This document shows positions 26,975 through 36,042 of a DNA stretch of 64,000 bases, in pieces. The position numbers and the translations under genes were made by a program. The notes beneath the pieces were generated by a model. The model had not been told where the DNA came from. It did no database searches and worked only from the letters and a program-made list of their open reading frames with translations. The DNA comes from Clostridioides difficile_A (GTDB lineage Bacteria; Bacillota; Clostridia; Peptostreptococcales; Peptostreptococcaceae). Location of the stretch: positions 1,612,001 to 1,676,000 of the forward strand of contig OX246690.1 in the NCBI GenBank assembly GCA_945909635.1. Reading direction: 5' to 3'. The number at the start of each line of letters is the position of its first letter. Within the stretch, counting starts at the first letter, position 1.

Positions 26975-27058
26975 GTGTTGATAACAAAATCAAATTTGCT
27001 AAATCTAACATTAGATAACAAAAAAATAAATTATATAATTAATGGTGTTTTAATATGA
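26975..27058 (+). CDS. Possible 27-codon leader ORF coupled to the EAL gene
   Basis: A GTG-initiated frame of 27 sense codons with a strong AAGGAGG 8 nt upstream (26961-26967). Its TGA overlaps the ATG of the next gene (ATGA at 27055-27058). The EAL gene itself has no good ribosome site, so it may be translated by coupling to this short ORF. The peptide is hydrophobic and Asn/Leu/Ile-rich with no family match that I know. It is a regulatory ORF rather than a proven protein. Confidence 0.5.
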   Translation: MLITKSNLLNLTLDNKKINYIINGVLI

Positions 27059-29283
27059 GAAGAAAAGAAAAAGTATTTGATGGACTAATTTTTAAACACA
27101 TATTAATTTTATTAATGTTATTAGTCTTGATTGATTTCACAAGCACAATTATATGTGCAAGTAATTCTATGAAGGTTACTTCTGAAAATATGCTTGAGGC
27201 ATCTAAAAGAGAGCTTGAGGACTATTTAAAAACAAACACTTCCTTATTAAAAGCTCTTAGTCAAGATGATAGATTTTCTAATAGTGAGATATCTCTAATT
27301 GAAAAAGGAAAATTATTAAGACCATATCAAAAAGAATATAATCTTTTTATGATTGGTATAACAGATACAGAAGGAAATGTTTCAAGTACATATAGGGAAA
27401 AAGTTGGTTCAATAAAAAATAAGGTTGGTTTTAAGAAAGCAATTAAAACTAAGCAAGTAGTAGTTTCAGACATTGAGACTAGTAATGTTACAGGTGATAA
27501 AGTGTTTATTATATATATGCCTATTGTAAAAAACAATGAGGTAACAGGAACCATTTTTGCGTCTTTTTATTTTCAAAATGTAAATAAGATAGTGAGTAGA
27601 AGTAACTTTGAGGATTCTATTAAATTTCTAATGATAGACAAAGATTGTACTCTTATTTCTGAATCGGATAAAAACTCTATCAATAATAAAAGTAATACTT
27701 TGAGTTTAGAAGGGAATATCATAGGAAGTACTAAAGATGAAATTTTAAAAAATATAAATGAAAAACAAAAAAGTAGTTTTTTATATTGGAATAACTGGAG
27801 ATTATATAATGTAAAATATACAAATATTAAGGATACTAATTGGACTTTAACATCAAAATGTGATATATTTGAAAATTTTAAAAGCCTAATAATTAATTTT
27901 ATAATAAAATTATATTTCTATATATTGATATTTATGATATTGTGGAAATTAAGTAATGCTAAGTTAATAGACCAACTTAAAAAGTTGGCTTATTATGATT
28001 CTTTAAGTGGAATAAAAAACAAGGAAAAATTTAGAAAAGATTCTATATATATTTTAAAAAATTACTATCGAGATGATTTCTACTTGGTGCAGTTAGATGT
28101 AAATAAATTTAAATATATAAATGAGATGTTTGGTTATTCTGAGGGAAATAAGATATTAATTCATATTGCACATGTTTTAAATAATAATATGAATAAATTT
28201 GAGCTTTGTGCTAGGATGGATAATGACCATTTTATACTATTGGTTTTTTGTAGTACTGAAGATGAACTTTTAAGTAGATTGTCTAAAATAAATAATGAAA
28301 TTTGTAACTTAAGTACTAATAATTCATCTAAATATAAAATTGTTATATCAAGTGGAATATATAAAATCACTGAAAAAGATGATGCTCAAAAGATTGACCT
28401 GTTAATTGACAGAGCAAATATTGCAGCAAAAACTAAAAAAGAAAAATACGAACACTCATATTCATTTTTTAATGAAGAGACAAGAAATCGACTGTATAAT
28501 GAAAAACGATTGGAAGATAATATGAATAAAGCTTTAGAAAAAGATGAATTTATAGTGTATTATCAGCCTAAATATAGTCTAAATGATGGAAATGAAATTG
28601 AGGGAGCAGAAGCTCTGATAAGATGGGATAGCCCAGAAATGGGATTTATTTCACCTATAGACTTTATACCTTTATTTGAAAAGAATGGTTTCATTGTAAA
28701 TGTTGACATGTTTGTATTTGAAGAGGTTTGTAAGACGATTAACAAATGGATAAATGAAGGATATACTCCTGTACCAATCTCAGTGAATATGTCTAGAGTT
28801 CATTTATACAGAGATAATTTTATAGAAAATATCACTGATTTGATAAATAAGTACAACATCTCTCCTAAGTTTATTGAACTTGAACTAACTGAAAGTGTTG
28901 TATTTGACAATTTAGATATATTGATTAACATAATGAAAAAGCTTAAAGAAATAGGTTTTATTATATCAATGGATGACTTTGGTTCAGGGTATTCATCTTT
29001 AAATTTATTAAAAGACCTTCCTTTTGATGTTTTAAAATTGGATAGAGGATTTTTAATTGAGACAACAGATACAAAACGTGGTAAAATTATTATTTCCAAG
29101 ATAGTAGAAATGGCAAAAGCTATTAATATTAAAGTAATCTGTGAAGGTGTAGAAACTTATGAACAAGTGGAATTCTTAAAAGAAATAGGTTGTGATAAAG
29201 TTCAAGGATACTTATTTGCTAAACCTATGGTGTTAGATGAATTTGAAAAACGTTTAAATTTTAAATTTAATAGTAATCAATAA
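27055..29283 (+). CDS. Membrane GGDEF-EAL protein, predicted c-di-GMP phosphodiesterase
   Basis: 742 residues. Membrane helices at ~13-33 and ~280-298 flank an extracellular Cache-like sensor (~35-275, including YNLFMIGITDTEGNVS). The GGDEF domain (~310-460) is degenerate: DNDHF at 389-393 replaces GGDEF, so it should not make c-di-GMP. The EAL domain (~485-735) keeps EALIRW (519-524), the Asn of SVNMSR, ELELTES, MDDFGSGYSS and the CEGVET Glu, and should hydrolyse c-di-GMP. It would lower c-di-GMP in response to an external ligand. The gene stands alone between two terminators. Confidence 0.9.
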   Translation: MRRKEKVFDGLIFKHILILLMLLVLIDFTSTIICASNSMKVTSENMLEASKRELEDYLKTNTSLLKALSQDDRFSNSEISLIEKGKLLRPYQKEYNLFMIGITDTEGNVSSTYREKVGSIKNKVGFKKAIKTKQVVVSDIETSNVTGDKVFIIYMPIVKNNEVTGTIFASFYFQNVNKIVSRSNFEDSIKFLMIDKDCTLISESDKNSINNKSNTLSLEGNIIGSTKDEILKNINEKQKSSFLYWNNWRLYNVKYTNIKDTNWTLTSKCDIFENFKSLIINFIIKLYFYILIFMILWKLSNAKLIDQLKKLAYYDSLSGIKNKEKFRKDSIYILKNYYRDDFYLVQLDVNKFKYINEMFGYSEGNKILIHIAHVLNNNMNKFELCARMDNDHFILLVFCSTEDELLSRLSKINNEICNLSTNNSSKYKIVISSGIYKITEKDDAQKIDLLIDRANIAAKTKKEKYEHSYSFFNEETRNRLYNEKRLEDNMNKALEKDEFIVYYQPKYSLNDGNEIEGAEALIRWDSPEMGFISPIDFIPLFEKNGFIVNVDMFVFEEVCKTINKWINEGYTPVPISVNMSRVHLYRDNFIENITDLINKYNISPKFIELELTESVVFDNLDILINIMKKLKEIGFIISMDDFGSGYSSLNLLKDLPFDVLKLDRGFLIETTDTKRGKIIISKIVEMAKAINIKVICEGVETYEQVEFLKEIGCDKVQGYLFAKPMVLDEFEKRLNFKFNSNQ

Positions 29284-29300
29284 TTAGTTAGATTATTTAA

Positions 29301-29353
29301 TGCCCTAATTTAATTGGCTTACAAATATGTAAGTTAATTGTTAGGGTATTTTT
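29301..29353 (+). terminator. Terminator of the GGDEF-EAL gene
   Basis: TGCCCTAA (29301-29308) pairs with TTAGGGTA (29341-29348), and an inner stem CTTAC/GTAAG extends it. The T run ends near 29353. Confidence 0.82.
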
Positions 29354-29423
29354 ATGGTTAAAGTAGTATGTTCACGATAATATAGTATTGTAGTAAAAAT
29401 AAAAAAGTTATGGAGAATATAAA

Positions 29424-30170
29424 ATGAACATATTAAGTATTAAAAATATATCAAAAACATATTGTGGGAAAGTTCCATTTAAAGCCTTGGATAAAGTTAG
29501 TATAAATATAGAAAAAGGAGAGTTCGTAGCTATTATGGGACCATCTGGAAGTGGTAAATCTACTCTTTTAAATATAATATCTACAGTTGACAAACAGAAT
29601 GAAGGGAAAGTTATATTAGATGGATGTGACATAAGTGAATTAGAAGGAGAAAAGCTTGCTAAATTTAGAAGAAAACAACTTGGTTTTGTATTTCAAGATT
29701 TTAACTTAATTGATACTCTAACTGTTGAAGAAAATATCATGTTACCACTTACATTAGATGGTGCGAATGTTAAAGATATGAATAGACAAACCATAAACGT
29801 AGCTAAATTTTTAGGTATTGATAATCTTTTAGATAGGAGAATCTATGAAATTTCAGGAGGTCAGGCTCAAAGATGTGCTATTGCCAGGGCAATTATAAAT
29901 AGACCATCACTACTACTTGCAGACGAACCAACTGGAAATCTTGATTCAAAATCTACTGATGATGTTCTAAGATTATTTACTAAGATAAATAAAGAACAAA
30001 ATGTAACTACACTTATGGTAACTCATGAAGCATATAGTGCAAGTTACTCAGATAGAGTGATTTTTATAAAGGATGGGTGTGTATATACAGAAATAAAAAA
30101 ATCTGGAAGCAGTAATTCTTTTTATGATGAAATACTATCTGTATTGTCTCAGATAGGAGGTGCAAGATAG
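29424..30170 (+). CDS. BceA-type ABC transporter ATP-binding protein (second set)
   Basis: 248 residues. Walker A GPSGSGKS (39-46), Q-loop FVFQDFNL, signature ISGGQAQRCAIARAI, Walker B LLLADEPTGNLD, H-loop MVTHEAYS. It is clearly homologous to the ATPase at 18.4 kb. Its stop overlaps the GTG start of the permease by one base. No two-component genes adjoin this pair, so it may rely on a system elsewhere or on the BceRS-like pair at 16.4-18.1 kb (inference). The start follows TATGGAG at a normal distance. Confidence 0.9.
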   Translation: MNILSIKNISKTYCGKVPFKALDKVSINIEKGEFVAIMGPSGSGKSTLLNIISTVDKQNEGKVILDGCDISELEGEKLAKFRRKQLGFVFQDFNLIDTLTVEENIMLPLTLDGANVKDMNRQTINVAKFLGIDNLLDRRIYEISGGQAQRCAIARAIINRPSLLLADEPTGNLDSKSTDDVLRLFTKINKEQNVTTLMVTHEAYSASYSDRVIFIKDGCVYTEIKKSGSSNSFYDEILSVLSQIGGAR

Positions 30171-32044
30171 TGAGCTTTAGAAGGTTTGCTTATAATAATA
30201 TAGTTAGGAACTTTAGTGCATATTTAGCATATTTTTTAAGTTCAGTTTTTTCTATAATGATATTTTTTGTCTTTGCTGTATCTATGTTTCATCCAATCAT
30301 AGCAGATTCAGGAATCCAAAATGGCTCTACTGCGTTTATGGCTCTTATGGTTTCCGAATTAATAATACTAGGGTTTAGCTTGCTTTTTATATTGTATTCT
30401 TTAGGAAATTTCTTAAAATATAGATTAAAAGATTTTGGAATATTGATAATAATTGGAATGAGCAATAGACAATTAAAAAGATTGATATTAATTGAGAACT
30501 TGATAATAGGTTCCTTAGCAATAATACTGGGAATATTACTTGGTCTATCAGTCTCTAAATTGTTTTTATTGTATTTAAGTAAGTTATTTTATATAAACTT
30601 AACAGCAATTTATTTTCCATTAAAAGCAATACTGATGACAGTCATATGTTTTACAATTTTGTTTTTAATAACAGGACCATTAAGCTTAAAGTTATTGAAT
30701 AAGAATAATGTTTTAGAGCTTTTAGTAGGAACAAGAAAGCCTAAAAAAGATATAAAGACTTCAAAGTTGCTTGGAGTAATTTGTATAGTATGTCTTATAA
30801 TAGGATATGCTATGATACTATTTGGTAACAAGTTAAAAATAAATGGAGGTATGTATACAATAACGTTATTAATCATTTTGGGTACATTTTTATTTTTTTC
30901 TCAATTTATAATTTTAATATTAAAGTATTTAAAAAATAAAGAAAAGTTTTATAAAAGAAAAGTGAATATGTTACTTATAAGTAATCTAATGTATAAATTA
31001 AAAGATAATACAAGGTTGCTGTTTTTAATGACAATACTTTTATCAGCTACCTTAGTAGCATTTACAACAACTTCATCACTTGTAAGTTCTCAAGGAGAAT
31101 CTTCTAAAAACAACTTCCCAATGGTTTACTCATATTTCTCAGAAGATAATAATGAGAAAGAATATGAAGAATTGCAACAAATTAGAAAGACAATTAAAAG
31201 ATATGATTATAAAGAGCTGAGTTTCCCTATACTTAAACATAATAGAGATGCGATATTAAGTGTAAAAAATTATAATGCATTGTCGAAACAATTAAAATTA
31301 GATGAGGTGAATCTCAAAAAAGATGAAGGTATATTAATTCCTGGTAGTAATTCACAAGAACACATAAAGTCTCTAAAACAAGTAAAAAATTATAATATAA
31401 AAAGAATAAATATAAAAATAAAAGCATCATCAAATAATATAATTTTTCCTACTGGAATGTTCAATAAAATTATAATTATAAATGATAGTTTATATAATGA
31501 TATAGAAAATGAATTTTCAAAACTGAGTTTTTATGGATTTGATTATAATAACTGGCAAACTAGTGCTAATATAACTGAAAATCTAAAAGAAAAGCACTTT
31601 AATTTGGATAGAGAATATAATAGGTCATACTTTTTAACTTTACCAGACATGTATTTAGTGGAATTACAACAAAGTAAAATTCTACAATTTATGGGTATTT
31701 TTATAGGTGTGATACTTTTTATGGGTGTTTTAAGTTTTTTATATTTTAGATTATATACAGATGAGCCATATGATAAAGTTAAATACAAAAACTTATCAAA
31801 AATAGGTCTATCTTTTAAAACTATGAATAAGATTGTTAGTATAGAGATAGGTACATTATTTTTCATACCATATTTTATAGCAATTACAAACAGCATACTT
31901 TCTCTATTCTTTTTAAATAATATATTAAATAGTAGTTTTAACTTAGAAAATCTGGGTATATTACTAGTGCTCTCATCTATATATACACTTTATTTTTATC
32001 TGTTAAAAAAATTTTATATTAGAAAAGTTTGGTTTTTTGATTAA
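30170..32044 (+). CDS. BceB-type ABC transporter permease (second set)
   Basis: 624 residues starting at GTG, which overlaps the ATPase stop. Four N-terminal helices include the FtsX core LKDFGILIIIGMSNRQLKRLILIEN. Helices 5-6 come near 195-250, and a large extracellular domain (~300-500) precedes the last three helices. The architecture matches BceB at shorter length than the first set (645 residues). The function is presumed to be removal or sensing of cell-envelope antibiotics. It is followed by an 8-bp hairpin at 32096-32120. Confidence 0.88.
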   Translation: MSFRRFAYNNIVRNFSAYLAYFLSSVFSIMIFFVFAVSMFHPIIADSGIQNGSTAFMALMVSELIILGFSLLFILYSLGNFLKYRLKDFGILIIIGMSNRQLKRLILIENLIIGSLAIILGILLGLSVSKLFLLYLSKLFYINLTAIYFPLKAILMTVICFTILFLITGPLSLKLLNKNNVLELLVGTRKPKKDIKTSKLLGVICIVCLIIGYAMILFGNKLKINGGMYTITLLIILGTFLFFSQFIILILKYLKNKEKFYKRKVNMLLISNLMYKLKDNTRLLFLMTILLSATLVAFTTTSSLVSSQGESSKNNFPMVYSYFSEDNNEKEYEELQQIRKTIKRYDYKELSFPILKHNRDAILSVKNYNALSKQLKLDEVNLKKDEGILIPGSNSQEHIKSLKQVKNYNIKRINIKIKASSNNIIFPTGMFNKIIIINDSLYNDIENEFSKLSFYGFDYNNWQTSANITENLKEKHFNLDREYNRSYFLTLPDMYLVELQQSKILQFMGIFIGVILFMGVLSFLYFRLYTDEPYDKVKYKNLSKIGLSFKTMNKIVSIEIGTLFFIPYFIAITNSILSLFFLNNILNSSFNLENLGILLVLSSIYTLYFYLLKKFYIRKVWFFD

Positions 32045-32095
32045 AGTGGTATATAATAGATATATAAAATTAATATTTAAAAAGTAGTTAATATT

Positions 32096-32120
32096 AAGGG
32101 AGGGCATTTGCACCTCCCTT
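32096..32120 (+). terminator. Hairpin between the bceAB-like pair and the MATE gene
   Basis: AAGGGAGG (32096-32103) pairs exactly with CCTCCCTT (32113-32120). No T run follows, so it may act as a weak terminator or an mRNA-stability hairpin. Confidence 0.45.
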
Positions 32121-32163
32121 GTAATATGTGGAAAATTGAATATTAGAAGAAGGAGGAGACTTG

Positions 32164-33555
32164 ATGGAAAATCAACAATTATTAGGAACAGAACGAATTA
32201 GCAAATTACTACTTAAATATTCTATACCAGCGATAATAGGTATGTTGGTAAATAGTTTATATAATGTAGTAGATAGAATCTTTATTGGAAATATACCAGG
32301 AGTTGGGCCACTTGCAATAACAGGTCTTGGTGTCACAATGCCGATAATGACAATAATACTTGCATTTGGTATGTTGATAGGTATAGGAACAACTACTACT
32401 ATATCAATAAAACTTGGGCAAGGTAAAGTAGAAGAGGCAAGAAAACTTATAGGAAATGCAATGACATTATCTGTAATAACAGGAATTATTATAATGATAC
32501 TTGGAATCTTATTTGCAAATAAGATACTTACATTATTTGGAGCAAGTGAAAATACCCTTATATATGCAAAATCATATATAAATATTATATTATTAGGTAC
32601 AGTAGTAAATCTTCTTTCCTTTTCTTTAAACCACTCAATAAGAGCTGATGGTAGCCCTAAAATTTCAGCAGGAATAATGATAATAGGATGTTTAACTAAT
32701 ATAGTTTTAGACTGGATATTAATATTTGGATTCAATTTGGGAATACAAGGGGCTGCAATTGCTACAGTAACTTCTCAAGCTCTTACAGCTGTTTTAACTA
32801 TAGGATATTATATAAGTGGAAAATCAAACTTAAGATTTAGTAAATCTAATCTAAAATTAGATAAGAAACTAATAAAAGCAGTATTTGCAATAGGTATGTC
32901 TCCATTTGCAATGCAACTTGCAGCAAGTTTGGTTCAAGTCATATCAAATATTGCACTTAAAACTCATGGTGGAGATTTAGCTATAGGTGCTATGGCTACA
33001 ATTTCTTCTATCGCAATGGTATTTTTAATGCCTATCTTTGGAATAAATCAAGGAGCGCAACCTATTATAGGTTTCAATTATGGAGCTGAAAAATACGATA
33101 GGGTTAAAAAAGCATATTTAGGTTCATTAGTAGTAGCTACTATAATTTTATGTATGGGTATGGTAGTAGTCATGGTTTTCCCAGAGGCGATTATAGGAAT
33201 ATTTAATAAAGACCCTGAGCTTATGAGTATATCTGTTGATGGTTTAAGAATATATCTACTTATGTTGCCAATTGTGGGCTTATCAGTTACAGGAACAAAC
33301 TTTATACAATCTATAGGAAAAGCCAAAATGGCAATGTTATTAAGTCTTTTAAGACAAGTAATTTTATTGATACCAGCAGTACTAATTCTTCCTACATTCC
33401 TAGGTTTACAGGGTGTATGGACAGCTCAACCAGTGTCTGACTTTATAGCTACAGTAATTACAGGTGTAGTCGTATTTAGAGAGTTAAAAAGATATACTCC
33501 TAAGAGTGAAAGATTAAATGAAAGTGAAAAACTAAATGAGATAACAACTGAATAA
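32164..33555 (+). CDS. MATE-family multidrug/Na+ exporter
   Basis: 463 residues with twelve membrane helices in two MATE repeats. The first has IPAIIGMLVNSLYNVVDRIFIGNIPGVG, the hallmark opening of the NorM/MepA-DinF group; the second has GMSPFAMQLAASLVQVISNIAL. The FGINQGAQPIIGFNYGA motif matches MepA-like proteins. It would expel cationic drugs or metabolites with Na+ or H+. AAGGAGGA precedes ATG 32164; the TTG at 32161 is not needed. It is probably transcribed alone or with the upstream transporter pair. Confidence 0.92.
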   Translation: MENQQLLGTERISKLLLKYSIPAIIGMLVNSLYNVVDRIFIGNIPGVGPLAITGLGVTMPIMTIILAFGMLIGIGTTTTISIKLGQGKVEEARKLIGNAMTLSVITGIIIMILGILFANKILTLFGASENTLIYAKSYINIILLGTVVNLLSFSLNHSIRADGSPKISAGIMIIGCLTNIVLDWILIFGFNLGIQGAAIATVTSQALTAVLTIGYYISGKSNLRFSKSNLKLDKKLIKAVFAIGMSPFAMQLAASLVQVISNIALKTHGGDLAIGAMATISSIAMVFLMPIFGINQGAQPIIGFNYGAEKYDRVKKAYLGSLVVATIILCMGMVVVMVFPEAIIGIFNKDPELMSISVDGLRIYLLMLPIVGLSVTGTNFIQSIGKAKMAMLLSLLRQVILLIPAVLILPTFLGLQGVWTAQPVSDFIATVITGVVVFRELKRYTPKSERLNESEKLNEITTE

Positions 33556-33662
33556 GAAATATAAATTCAGATAATTGAGCAAGAAATTGCAAAAAGTACA
33601 ATTATATGATAAAATAAAACCGCTGTCAAGGATAAGAGAAATTCTAATTATGGAGTGATTTT

Positions 33663-34703
33663 ATGGAATTTACAAAGAAAAGCAAATTAAAAAATATGTA
33701 TGTAAACATGAATGTAGCAAGAATGTTGTCTAAGATAAATGAGTATAAGGGTAGACAACTGCTTTACAAAAAACAACCAAAAGAAATTTTAGAAAGATTA
33801 GAAAAAAAATCTTTAGTAGATTGCTCTGAATCTACATACATTGGAAATCAAAGAGATAGTAGTAATTTTAATTTAGAGAAATTAATAAGTAATGAAGTTA
33901 CACCTAGAAGTAGAGAAGAATTGAGCATTGTTGAATACAGAGATGTAGTAAAAACTATTAATAGTGCTTATGAAAGTATTCCAATAAGTTCACAAACAAT
34001 TCTTGAACTTCATGGATACTTATATAAATTTTCATCTACTAGAGGAGGAAGCTACAAATCAGATAATGATTTTATTGAACACAATTTAAAATGTGGTGAA
34101 TTCATAAGTATTGATTCAGGTGTAAATAAGGTGGAAAAAGCTGTAGAAGAAATATGTGAAGCTTATAATACATTGATGGAGGAAGATGAAATTGATATAT
34201 TAATATTAATTTCTGCATTTGTGTTAGATTTCATATTGATACATCCATTCAAAGAAGGTAATATAAAAATGGCGAGAGTACTTATCCTATTGTTGCTAAA
34301 TAAAAATGGATATGAAGTTGGAAGATATATAAGTTTAGGAAAAATATTTGATGATAGTTCATATGAGTATTACAGTAATTTAAATTATTTGAAATCGTCT
34401 ATAGGTAGTGAGAAAGCAGATATGAATGCATGGATTGAGTACTTTTTAGAAACAATATTGACTGCATATGAGAAGTTGGATGATAGTTTAAATATATCTG
34501 ATAAGAAAAGACAAACCAAAACTAGTAGAATAGAAAAAATAATAAATTCTACTCTTGGATATTTTACAAAAGAAGATATAAGAGATTTATGTCCTGATAT
34601 TCCAGAACCTACAATAAATAGAGTTTTTAACAATCTAAGAAAACAAGATAAGATAGAGGTTGTTGCAAGAGGTAGAAGCGCAAAATGGAAGAAAAAATAT
34701 TAA
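33663..34703 (+). CDS. Fic-fold protein with degenerate active-site motif and C-terminal winged helix
   Basis: 346 residues. The N-terminal helical part is followed by a Fic domain (~85-270). The active-site loop reads HPFKEGNIKMAR at 194-205, where the canonical motif is HPFx(D/E)GNGRxxR. The catalytic His, Glu and Asn remain, but the Gly-Arg pair is Ile-Lys. A likely inhibitory-helix segment (ESTYIGN, ~56-62) lacks the usual Glu before Gly. Residues ~290-346 look like a winged-helix DNA-binding domain (TKEDIRDLCPDIPEPTINRVFNNLRKQ). The activity (AMPylation or other) is uncertain. Confidence 0.82.
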   Translation: MEFTKKSKLKNMYVNMNVARMLSKINEYKGRQLLYKKQPKEILERLEKKSLVDCSESTYIGNQRDSSNFNLEKLISNEVTPRSREELSIVEYRDVVKTINSAYESIPISSQTILELHGYLYKFSSTRGGSYKSDNDFIEHNLKCGEFISIDSGVNKVEKAVEEICEAYNTLMEEDEIDILILISAFVLDFILIHPFKEGNIKMARVLILLLLNKNGYEVGRYISLGKIFDDSSYEYYSNLNYLKSSIGSEKADMNAWIEYFLETILTAYEKLDDSLNISDKKRQTKTSRIEKIINSTLGYFTKEDIRDLCPDIPEPTINRVFNNLRKQDKIEVVARGRSAKWKKKY

Positions 34704-34722
34704 AAAATATTTAAATAATTGT

Positions 34723-34757
34723 AATGGTATAGTGTTTTAACACTATACCATTTTTAT
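34723..34757 (+). terminator. Terminator of the Fic gene
   Basis: The perfect 12-bp stem AATGGTATAGTG (34723-34734) pairs with CACTATACCATT (34741-34752) around a 6-nt loop, followed by T. Confidence 0.9.
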
Positions 34758-34963
34758 TAAAATTATAAACATTATTTAGGCTAGAATATCTATTTTTTAT
34801 TATATCTTTAATATTTTCTGTAATTAATACACATAATATTTTATTGTTTTTACTTTTAAGATTATTTAAAATTTGTATCTTTATTTATTTTATGATTTGG
34901 CAACAGAATAGAATGGTTATATTTGTGAAATAATAATATAAAAATAATCTTAGGAGTGAGCTT

Positions 34964-35617
34964 ATGAAGAAAAAATTATTATATATAAATGTAAATTCAA
35001 AACCTGAAGACTTATCTTCAAGCAAAACTGTAGCAAGAAAATTTATAAATAAATTTATGGAAGAAAACAAGGATTTTGAGGTTGAAGAAATAGACCTTTA
35101 TAAAGAGCATATACCAAGACTTGAATATCAGTACTTTGAAAAGAGAAATTGCATAGTTAATGAAGAAGATGCTAAGAAGTTGGATGATAAGGATAGAAAA
35201 GAGATTACAAAGATTAGAAGCCTTTGTGACCAATTTGTGAGTGCAAGTGTATACGTAATAGCGGCACCTATGTGGAGCTTATCTTTTCCAGCACCACTTA
35301 AAGAATATATAGACTGTATAATTCAAGATGGAAAAACTATATCATTTGAAGGTAATGATAAGCCACAAGGAATTTTAAACGATATTGATAGAAGTATGGT
35401 ATATATACAATCTTCAGGTGGACACATACCATGGGTATTGAAACCAGTTATGAATAAAGGATTAAATTATGTGGAAAGTATAATGAAATTTATAGGAATT
35501 AAGAAATTTGATGAATTATTAGTAGATGGAACTGGAACTAGTGAAGAAGAAAGACAAAGTGCAATAGAGAAAGCATCTGAAAAGATAGAAGGTATAATAG
35601 ATTCTATGAAGTTCTAA
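34964..35617 (+). CDS. azoR: FMN-dependent NADH-azoreductase
   Basis: 217 residues, flavodoxin-like fold. The FMN-binding N-terminus is YINVNSKPEDLSSSKTVA, and the core motif AAPMWSLSFPAPLKEYIDCI is the azoreductase signature. SSGGHIP supplies further FMN contacts. It reduces azo dyes and quinones with NADH; the physiological role is probably quinone or electrophile detoxification. It has its own ribosome site (AGGAGTGAG) and is a single gene. Confidence 0.9.
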   Translation: MKKKLLYINVNSKPEDLSSSKTVARKFINKFMEENKDFEVEEIDLYKEHIPRLEYQYFEKRNCIVNEEDAKKLDDKDRKEITKIRSLCDQFVSASVYVIAAPMWSLSFPAPLKEYIDCIIQDGKTISFEGNDKPQGILNDIDRSMVYIQSSGGHIPWVLKPVMNKGLNYVESIMKFIGIKKFDELLVDGTGTSEEERQSAIEKASEKIEGIIDSMKF

Positions 35618-35692
35618 TTATAATATTTTATTAAAAATATAAAGGAAAAACCTCTTTTAATGTAGAAACTTATATTGAAGGAGGCGAAAATC

Positions 35693-35902
35693 ATGCGAGA
35701 AGAAAAAAGTAATGAAAAGTATGATTGTTATTGGTGTAATCAAGAAAATAATTTCTGTGTAGAGATAAAAGACAATGTAGTTATGATAGATGATGGCACT
35801 AGTATATTAAAACAAGCCGTTTTCATAGGGTATAAACAAATCCAAGTTAATTTAAATTGTTCACATTGTCAAAACTTAAATAGGATAAAATTAAATTTGT
35901 AG
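35693..35902 (+). CDS. Small protein with two CxxC motifs (zinc-ribbon-like)
   Basis: 69 residues. CYWC near the N-terminus and CSHC near the C-terminus could together bind one zinc ion; between them lies a short beta-rich stretch (EIKDNVVMIDDGTSI). GAAGGAGG stands 9 nt before the ATG at 35693, so the longer frame from 35675 is rejected. I do not recognise the family; it may be a regulatory or nucleic-acid-binding zinc ribbon. Confidence 0.65.
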   Translation: MREEKSNEKYDCYWCNQENNFCVEIKDNVVMIDDGTSILKQAVFIGYKQIQVNLNCSHCQNLNRIKLNL

Positions 35903-35956
35903 AACCTTAACATGGAGATTATTAGAAAGAATTAAAAATAGAAAGTATTAATATTT

Positions 35957-36029
35957 AGACTGAAAATTATATTGTATACAATTAAGAGCGATTTAAGTAA
36001 TATTGTATTTTAATATTTATTTTCAGTCT
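35957..36029. terminator. Long hairpin between converging genes
   Basis: AGACTGAAAAT (35957-35967) is perfectly complementary to ATTTTCAGTCT (36019-36029), with a 51-nt AT-rich interior. It probably serves the zinc-ribbon gene and the DUF1836 gene. Confidence 0.55.
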
Positions 36030-36042
36030 TACTTTATTGAAA

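Noticed and set aside
29424..32044. Second Bce pair as a recent duplicate of the first
   Set aside because: The ATPases share only family-level motifs and the permeases differ strongly in length and extracellular sequence, so this is not a recent local duplication.
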